Assembly: GCA_964385645.1 (NCBI GenBank)
Contig: CAYLPT010000068.1
Coordinates: forward strand, 1 to 48,644
Length of the DNA stretch: 48,644 nt
Source of the DNA: CAYLPT01 sp964385645
GTDB lineage: Bacteria > Armatimonadota > Hebobacteria > Hebobacterales > Hebobacteraceae
Direction: 5' to 3'
The stretch's first letter is position 1. Each line of letters begins with the position of its first letter. The notes under the pieces are model-generated. The model was not told the origin of the DNA and searched no databases. It saw nothing but the letters and a program-made list of their open reading frames with translations. Shown here piece after piece: positions 43,544 to 48,644 of this stretch. The position numbers and the translations under genes are program-made.

Positions 43544-44245
43544 ATGGACTACCGCCGCATCCTGGTGTTCGGCGCCCACCCCGACGACGAGATCACGATG
43601 GCCCCCACGATGGCGAAGCTCGCCGCCGCGGGGGTCGAAGTCGCAGTGGCGATCCTCACCGACGGCTCGGAGGGCTTCCCCAAGCCGGAGTGGCGGGACG
43701 GGATCGTCGCCATGCGCGCCGCCGAGATGCAGGAGTGCGACCGCGTCCTGGGCATCTCCCGCCGGCTGACCCTGGGCCGGCCCGACATGGGCCTGGTCCA
43801 CGACAAGCAGGTTTTCAAGGACTGCATCCGGGCGGTGCGGGAGACCCGCCCGGACGCTGTTTTTACCCACGGGCCGGCGGGGATAAACCCCGACCACGTC
43901 GCCACCCACCAGATCACCGTGCCCGCGGTGTGGCAGGCGGGAGAGCCGGTGGCGGGCGACCTCGGCGAGCCCTGGGAGGTCCGCCACCTGTACTACTACA
44001 AGGAGGTGGCCGCCGGCCCGCGCGCCATCGGCCCCGCGGTGGTCTACGATGTGACCGGATTCGCGCACTACCGGGAGCTCGCGCTGGCGACCCAGGTGTC
44101 CCAGCACACCCTATTCGGCAGAGACCGGGAGCAACTTGAGGCGGCGGCCGCGCGCATCAGGGAGGCGAACGAGCCCGCCTCGCAGACCTTCTGGCTGTCG
44201 GAGCGCTTCCAGCTCCGGGACTTCCCGCCCCGGGAGGAGTCCTAG
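43544..44245 (+). CDS. PIG-L family deacetylase
   Basis: A 233-residue zinc-dependent N-deacetylase of the PIG-L/LmbE family. The zinc motif AHPDDE is at residues 10-15 (H-P-D-D), and the third ligand His lies in GINPDHVATHQ (N-P-D-H-x-x-x-H). These enzymes remove acetyl groups from GlcNAc-type sugars, as in mycothiol, bacillithiol and glycolipid pathways. The substrate here is unknown. ATG 43544 has GGAG seven bases upstream and starts the family's first strand (RRILVFGAHPDDE); the longer upstream frame is leader sequence. It converges on tyrS, and their stop codons share one CTAG (44242-44245). Confidence 0.9.
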   Translation: MDYRRILVFGAHPDDEITMAPTMAKLAAAGVEVAVAILTDGSEGFPKPEWRDGIVAMRAAEMQECDRVLGISRRLTLGRPDMGLVHDKQVFKDCIRAVRETRPDAVFTHGPAGINPDHVATHQITVPAVWQAGEPVAGDLGEPWEVRHLYYYKEVAAGPRAIGPAVVYDVTGFAHYRELALATQVSQHTLFGRDREQLEAAAARIREANEPASQTFWLSERFQLRDFPPREES

Positions 44246-45477
44246 GTCAGCCGCGCCACCCGCCGCTTGCCCACGCGCAGGAGCATCCCTGCGCGCAGCT
44301 CGATCTCCTCCTGGGGGTCGGAGAGCCGGCGCTCATCGAGGTAGACGCCGCCGCCCTTGATCAGCCGCGTCGCCTCGCCCCGGCTCGACGCCAGCCCCAG
44401 CTCCGCGAGCGCGCTGGAGACCCACACCGGCCTGCCCCGCAGCGCCCCCGGGATGTCCAGTGGCTCGGCGACGGCCTCGTAGTCCTCCCGGGTCTGTCGC
44501 CGCTGCGTCGAGAACACCCGCAGGAAGGTCTCGTCCGCCTCCCTCGCCGCCTCCTCGCCGTGGTAGAGCGCGACGATCTCCCGGCCCAGGCGGCGCTTGA
44601 CATCCCGGGGGTTGACCGACCCGGCGCGCATCTCGGCCAGCAGCCGCGCCACCTCCTCCGCCGGCACATTGGTGCAGAGGGCGAAGTACTGCTCCATCAC
44701 CTCGTCCGGGATGGACATGACCTTGCCGAACATGTCCTGGGGCGGGTCGGAGAGGCCGATGTAGTTGCCGATGGACTTGCCCATGCGGCGCTCGCCGTCG
44801 GTGCCCACGAGGATGGGGAAGGTGATGATGCACTGGGGCTCCTGGGGCTTCCCCAGGGGGTTGATGCGCTGCAGCTCTCGTCCCACCAGCAGGTTGAACT
44901 TCTGCTCGGTGCCGCCCAGCTCCACGTCCGCCCGCACGGCCACCGAGTCATAGCCCTGGAAGATCGGGTACAGCAGCTCGTGGACGCTGATGGGCTGCTC
45001 GGCGCGGAAGCGCGCGGCGAAGTCCTCCCGGGCGAGCAGTTGCGCCACCGTGTGCGTCGAGGCCAGGCGGATGATCTGCTCGGGGGTGAGCTGGGCCAGC
45101 CACTCGCTGTTGCAGCGGAACTCGGTGCGAGCGGGGTCGAGGATCTTGAAGACCTGTTCCCGGTAGGTGGCCATGTTCTGCTCGACCTGGGCGCGGGTGA
45201 GCTGGGGGCGGGAGGCCTCCCGGCCGGAGGGGTCACCGATCATGCCGGTGAAGTCGCCGATGATGAGGATGGCGTTGTGGCCCAGGTCCTGGAAGAGGCG
45301 CAGCTTGCGCAGCACGACGGCGTGTCCGAGGTGGATGTCGGGGCCGGTGGGGTCCACGCCGAGCTTGACGCGCAGGGGCCGGCCGGAGGCGAGCTTGGCG
45401 AGCAGCTCCTCCTCCGGGATGAGGTCAACGGTGTGGGCGCGGATGAGCTCGAGCTGCTGCTCGGGGGTGGGGCTCAC
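44242..45477 (-). CDS. tyrS: Tyrosyl-tRNA synthetase
   Basis: A 411-residue class I synthetase of the TyrZ (type 2) branch. The HIGH-type motif is HLGH in GPDIHLGHAVVLRK, and the KMSKS-type motif reads RMGKS in GERRMGKSIGNYIG. FTGMIGDPSG and GGTEQKFNLLVGRELQ form the tyrosine and adenylate site. The C-terminal S4 RNA-binding domain is visible (SSALAELGLASSRGEATRLIKGGGVYLDERR). It charges tRNA-Tyr. GTG 45477 is chosen because it overlaps the TGA of the upstream gene (GTGA) and fits the family N-terminus. It is therefore translationally coupled to the H-X9-DG gene. Confidence 0.95.
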   Translation of the reverse strand: MSPTPEQQLELIRAHTVDLIPEEELLAKLASGRPLRVKLGVDPTGPDIHLGHAVVLRKLRLFQDLGHNAILIIGDFTGMIGDPSGREASRPQLTRAQVEQNMATYREQVFKILDPARTEFRCNSEWLAQLTPEQIIRLASTHTVAQLLAREDFAARFRAEQPISVHELLYPIFQGYDSVAVRADVELGGTEQKFNLLVGRELQRINPLGKPQEPQCIITFPILVGTDGERRMGKSIGNYIGLSDPPQDMFGKVMSIPDEVMEQYFALCTNVPAEEVARLLAEMRAGSVNPRDVKRRLGREIVALYHGEEAAREADETFLRVFSTQRRQTREDYEAVAEPLDIPGALRGRPVWVSSALAELGLASSRGEATRLIKGGGVYLDERRLSDPQEEIELRAGMLLRVGKRRVARLT

Positions 45478-46370
45478 TTCAGATACCACGGCTCGCCCTC
45501 GGTCAGCCGCGCGGGCTCCACTCCCAGCAGGCGGCCCTCCCGGTAGGCGGCGATCATGTCGGCGACGGACATCCACCTCGCGTGGCCATCCACGAAGGCC
45601 AGGTTGCTGCCGCCCTGGTGGCGGGTGAAGCGGGGCGGCACCTCGGGGTTGGTGGCGAAGTCGCCGCCCGCGCCACACTCCTGAGACCAAGGGCAATTCT
45701 CCCAGTCGGCCCGGTGGTCGCGGTCCGCGCAGTCGACGCGGCAGGCGTTCGCGTAGAGGATGGAGCCGAGGTTGACGTAGGTGCGCGCGGCGTCGGCCCA
45801 GACGAGGTGGCGCTCGGGGTGCTCGACCTCCAGCAGGCGCCGACCGGCCAGGGCCCCGATGGCGGCGCCGTAGCTCATGGCGAAGCGGTCGGGGTCGGTG
45901 CAGCGGCCCTGGGTGGCGCTGTCGGTGATCGCGCCGCCCCAGCCGGGCGGGTAGACGAGCCCGCAGGGGCCGTCGGGCCAGCCCTTGGTCGTGATGGGCT
46001 CAGAGGCGATCCAGGAGGGGCGCCTGATGACGCTCCGCCCCTCCGGCGGAGGGTCGAGCGCGGGGCACAGGTAGTGCGCGCGATCCGGGAGGTAGCGCTC
46101 GAGCAGCACCGGCCAGCGGAGCCAGGGGTTGGCGTTGTCGGCGCCCCACTGACACTCATAGGGGCCGAGCTCGGCCTCCTGGGGCGGAAAGCGACCGTCG
46201 TTGTCGGCCACATACATGAGGGTCGCCTGGGCGAGCCGGGTGAGGTTGGCCAGGCAGGTGGCGCGCGCGTCCCCGACGGCGCCCTGCGCCAGCGGCGCGC
46301 CGAGCGCGGCCCCGACGCACAGCCCAGCCACCAGCAACCAGCCCCGCGGCCCCCTGAGAGCCGGGCCCAT
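45474..46370 (-). CDS. H-X9-DG domain protein (DUF1559-like, prepilin-processing associated)
   Basis: A 298-residue secreted protein. A signal-peptide-like segment (LLVAGLCVGAALGAPLAQGAVG) is followed by CLANLTRLAQATLMYVADNDGRFPP, the stretch usual just after the pilin-type helix in these proteins, and the C-terminal motif H-x9-D-G is in RHQGGSNLAFVDGHARWM. A classical G-FT-x-x-E prepilin cleavage site is absent, so it appears to be a secreted rather than pilin-type variant. Such genes are abundant in Planctomycetes and Armatimonadota; function is unknown. ATG 46370 has AGGAGG seven bases upstream. It overlaps tyrS by four bases. Confidence 0.82.
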   Translation of the reverse strand: MGPALRGPRGWLLVAGLCVGAALGAPLAQGAVGDARATCLANLTRLAQATLMYVADNDGRFPPQEAELGPYECQWGADNANPWLRWPVLLERYLPDRAHYLCPALDPPPEGRSVIRRPSWIASEPITTKGWPDGPCGLVYPPGWGGAITDSATQGRCTDPDRFAMSYGAAIGALAGRRLLEVEHPERHLVWADAARTYVNLGSILYANACRVDCADRDHRADWENCPWSQECGAGGDFATNPEVPPRFTRHQGGSNLAFVDGHARWMSVADMIAAYREGRLLGVEPARLTEGEPWYLK

Positions 46371-46476
46371 GGGTCGGCCTCCTCCCGCCAGGCCGCGCAT
46401 ACAGGCGCGCGGCCTGAGGCATCTGCGCCACTCCCTACGACGCGGAGGCGGCTCTCACCTCTCTGGCGGGGGCGCG

Positions 46477-46505
46477 TTGCCTGCCGCGCGACATCGTGCT
46501 ATACT
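46477..46505 (+). promoter_or_regulatory. Promoter of the amidase gene
   Basis: TTGCCT (46477-46482), 17-base spacer, TATACT (46500-46505). About 40 bases upstream of ATG 46551. Confidence 0.6.
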
Positions 46506-46550
46506 CGACTCGCTCAGCGCCCGCGAAGGACCAGCCCTGGGGAGATGGGA

Positions 46551-48269
46551 ATGCAGTTGAGGCTCGCCGCGGCGGCCCTTGCCCTGGCCCTCGCGCTGAC
46601 GCTGTGCGCCAGCGCGCTGCTCGCAGACGCGATAGTGGTGGCCGGCCGCCGGACGCCTTCCCCCGTGCCCTTTGTGGTGGATGGTGACGAGATCTACGCC
46701 CCTCTCCTCGGCGCGCTCCGGCCCCTGGACGCGGCGGTCGAGACGAGCGCGGAGGCGGTTACCATCACCACCGGGGACGGGCGCACGATCATCATCTCTC
46801 GCACCCGCCCGGAGGCGACCCGAGACGGGGTGCTGCGGGAGCTGCCTGGCCCGCCCCGGAGTGCCCGGGGCTCGCTCCTGGTGCCGGCGCGGGCGGTGGG
46901 CTCGCTGCTGGGGTGCGCGGTGCGCTGGGAGGAGGGGTCCCGCACCTTGTATCTGCATCCGTGGGTGCGGGAGTTCCGCCTGGAGACGCTGCCGGACCGC
47001 TACCGGGTGACCGTGCGCTCGCCGGCCCCCCTGAGCTACCGCGCGACCCAGCTCGATGATCCGCCCCGGCTGGTGGTGGACCTGCCCAACACCAACCTCG
47101 CCCAGATCCCCTCCGAGCTGCGGGTGGAGGACAGCTACCTGAGGGTGGCCCGCATCCACCAGCACAGCCTCGCTCCCGAACCGACGGGAGACCTCACCCG
47201 CGCAGTCATCGAGCTGGAGGAGTGGCGCACGTACCGGATCCGGGAGAGCGAGGACCGGCGGCGGCTGGAGATCGAGTTTCCGCTGCCAGAGGCGGCCGAG
47301 CTGCCGCCGGACGTGGCGCCGGTGGTGCTGACTGGGCTCTCCTTCCGGCGGCCCTCCCCGCAGCTCGCCGAGGTGGTGGTGTCGGTGTTCGGCGAGCCCT
47401 TGTGCACCTCCGTGTCCGACGAGGACCCGACCACCATCAGCGTGGACATCGCCCAGGCGCACAACCAGCTTGCCAGGCCGGAGCTGCATGTGGCCGATCC
47501 CCTGGTCGCCCGGGCCGCGGTGGGGCCGGCGCCGGAGCAGCCGGGCGCGCAGCGGCTGACGATCTGGCTGCGGGAGCCGGCGCAGCACGCGCTGGTCACC
47601 GACCGGGGGGAGCTGCGGGTGCTGCTGGGGCGCTTCGAGCTGGCAGACCTGCGGGTGGTGATTGATGCTGGGCACGGCGGCCACGACACGGGGGCGATCG
47701 GGCGCTCGGGGCTGATGGAGAAGGACGTCAACCTCGACATCGCGCGGCGGGTGTACCGGCGCCTGCAGGCAGAAGGTGTGCAGGCGATCCTGACCCGGCG
47801 GGATGACAACCCGGTGCGACCCTGGACGCGGGGCAACCGGGAGCAGCACCGGCAGGAGCTGCTGGCGAGGTGCGCGATCGCCAACGAGGCCGACGCCCAC
47901 CTGTTTGTCTCCATCCACGCCAACGCCCGGGAGAGCAACCCGATGGCCTACCGGGGCACTGAGACCTACTACCGCAAGGAGGACAGCGCGGCCTTCGCGC
48001 GGGTGATGCAGCAGGAGGTGGTGCGCGCCACGGGGCTGCGCGACGGGGGCGTCATCCGCCACCCGAGGGCGATCGTCGTGCTGTACCAGACGAATATGCC
48101 CGCAGTGCTGGTGGAGGTCGCCTATCTGAGCCACCCCGAGGACGAGGCGCTGCTGGCCGGGTCCGAGCTGCGGGAGCGCGCGGCAGAGGGGATAGTGAAC
48201 GGGATCCGGCGCTATGTGCTCGAGGGCGGCGTGCTGGCCCACCTGGCGCGCCGGGCGGGGACGCGGTAG
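46551..48269 (+). CDS. N-acetylmuramoyl-L-alanine amidase with copper-amine-oxidase-N and AMIN-type domains
   Basis: A 572-residue secreted cell-wall enzyme. A signal peptide (LALALTLCASALLADA) leads into a copper-amine-oxidase-N-like region (VPFVVDGDEIYAPL, SLLVPARAVGSLLG), then two AMIN-like beta regions (about residues 140-370). The Amidase_3 domain begins near residue 375 with VVIDAGHGGHDTGAIG; zinc ligands and base are H of DAGHGG, E of EKDVN, H of SIHANA, and E of VEVAYLSHPED. It cuts the amide between MurNAc and the stem peptide. ATG 46551 has GGGGAG six bases upstream. It is monocistronic, or is followed by the partial gene at 48333, which has its own promoter. Confidence 0.93.
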   Translation: MQLRLAAAALALALALTLCASALLADAIVVAGRRTPSPVPFVVDGDEIYAPLLGALRPLDAAVETSAEAVTITTGDGRTIIISRTRPEATRDGVLRELPGPPRSARGSLLVPARAVGSLLGCAVRWEEGSRTLYLHPWVREFRLETLPDRYRVTVRSPAPLSYRATQLDDPPRLVVDLPNTNLAQIPSELRVEDSYLRVARIHQHSLAPEPTGDLTRAVIELEEWRTYRIRESEDRRRLEIEFPLPEAAELPPDVAPVVLTGLSFRRPSPQLAEVVVSVFGEPLCTSVSDEDPTTISVDIAQAHNQLARPELHVADPLVARAAVGPAPEQPGAQRLTIWLREPAQHALVTDRGELRVLLGRFELADLRVVIDAGHGGHDTGAIGRSGLMEKDVNLDIARRVYRRLQAEGVQAILTRRDDNPVRPWTRGNREQHRQELLARCAIANEADAHLFVSIHANARESNPMAYRGTETYYRKEDSAAFARVMQQEVVRATGLRDGGVIRHPRAIVVLYQTNMPAVLVEVAYLSHPEDEALLAGSELRERAAEGIVNGIRRYVLEGGVLAHLARRAGTR

Positions 48270-48283
48270 GCGGGGCGAGCAGG

Positions 48284-48312
48284 TTGACCCGGCCGCCCCG
48301 CGGTGGTAGCAT
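48284..48312 (+). promoter_or_regulatory. Promoter of the last gene
   Basis: TTGACC (48284-48289), 17-base spacer, TAGCAT (48307-48312), about 20 bases before ATG 48333. Confidence 0.55.
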
Positions 48313-48332
48313 GGGGGCACGGGAGGAAGAGC

Positions 48333-48644
48333 ATGTCGGGACGGGTGACGATCATCCTGGCGGCGGCGCTGCTGGCCTGGCTGGCCCCGCCGGCCCGGGC
48401 CGAGCAAGCCGTCGTGCTGGGCACGATCGTGGATATCCACCATGGCGAGGCGGGCAACGCGTTCGACCTGCGCCTGGATGATATCGAGATGGAGGCCGAG
48501 GGGCTGCGGCTGGGCGAGGCGGTGCGGGTGCACTATGAGGCCGACCAGATTCCGCCCCGCGGGGAGACGGGGATCGGGGACCAGATCCGCGCCACCATCG
48601 CGCCGGCCGAGGGGGGCGAGTGGCGGGCGGCGGCGCGGCTGGAG
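48333..48644 (+). CDS. Secreted hypothetical protein (N-terminal part)
   Basis: The frame is open to the end of the window (104 codons). A clear signal peptide (VTIILAAALLAWLAPPARA, cut after ARA) precedes a beta-rich segment: VVLGTIVDIHHGEAGNAFDLRLDDIEMEAEGLRLGEAVRVHYEAD. This could be an OB-like small domain, but no family can be named. ATG 48333 has GGAGGA about seven bases upstream and a promoter 20 bases before. It lies directly after the amidase gene, so a cell-envelope role is possible. Confidence 0.7.
   Translation, partial: MSGRVTIILAAALLAWLAPPARAEQAVVLGTIVDIHHGEAGNAFDLRLDDIEMEAEGLRLGEAVRVHYEADQIPPRGETGIGDQIRATIAPAEGGEWRAAARLE

Noticed and set aside
44770..44800. RMGKS in place of KMSKS in TyrRS as a sign of lost function
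   Set aside because: The KMSKS loop varies among tyrosyl-tRNA synthetases (for example KFGKT in E. coli), so this is normal variation.

Overview
The window is a G+C-rich bacterial chromosome segment. The gene content resembles Armatimonadota-type genomes: a GHL10 family protein, a DUF5060 glycosidase, an H-X9-DG protein, paired Gfo/Idh/MocA and ThuA genes, UROD-like remnants, a Tat-exported superoxide dismutase and a 16S rRNA gene separated from any 23S gene. That phylum call is tentative and should be settled by placing the 16S gene at 41549-43100.

Layout. 1-15.9 kb: purE (end) and purB; on the minus strand a likely operon of a fused MFS/spermidine-synthase-like protein, an MFS transporter, a GHL10 protein and a DUF5060 glycosidase; a beta-helix protein; tatC; and a molybdenum hydroxylase pair plus a superoxide dismutase, both with Tat signals. 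16.9-30.5 kb: two tandem plus-strand operons, each opening with a sigma70-like promoter and a fluoride riboswitch. 30.8-33.9 kb: decayed mobile DNA (DUF927 and IS3 remnants) and a serine hydrolase. 34.0-38.2 kb: a minus-strand operon of an OFA-type MFS transporter, a HAD-Sua5 fusion and a divergent chorismate synthase homologue. 38.4-39.2 kb: UROD-like fragments, then tRNA-Ala. 39.4-48.6 kb: Gfo/Idh/MocA, ThuA, tRNA-Ile, 16S rRNA, a PIG-L deacetylase, tyrS, an H-X9-DG protein, a cell-wall amidase and a partial secreted protein.

The centre of interest is the fluoride-responsive region. Operon 1 encodes a DUF6062 protein, enolase (the classical fluoride target), an MFS transporter, a Nudix protein, a small protein, a phosphoglycerate-mutase-like phosphatase and an LptB-like ATPase. 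Operon 2 encodes a DUF6062 protein in one frame with a CPA2 antiporter, a universal stress protein, a dynamin-like GTPase, a HEAT-repeat protein, a second dynamin-like GTPase whose C-terminus carries the same Cys/His module as DUF6062, and a small helical protein. No CrcB/Fluc or CLC-F exporter is present. This suggests a fluoride-stress programme combining export candidates, repair of glycolysis and a membrane-remodelling GTPase pair. The dynamin and DUF6062 link appears undescribed, to my knowledge.

Frameshifts cluster in the accessory region (enolase, Nudix, HEAT, DUF927, IS3), while the flanks read cleanly, so this segment is either decaying or less accurately sequenced. The rRNA operon looks split: 16S-tRNA-Ile is intact with its processing stem, tRNA-Ala lies about 2.1 kb further on the same strand with its own promoter, and 23S is absent.
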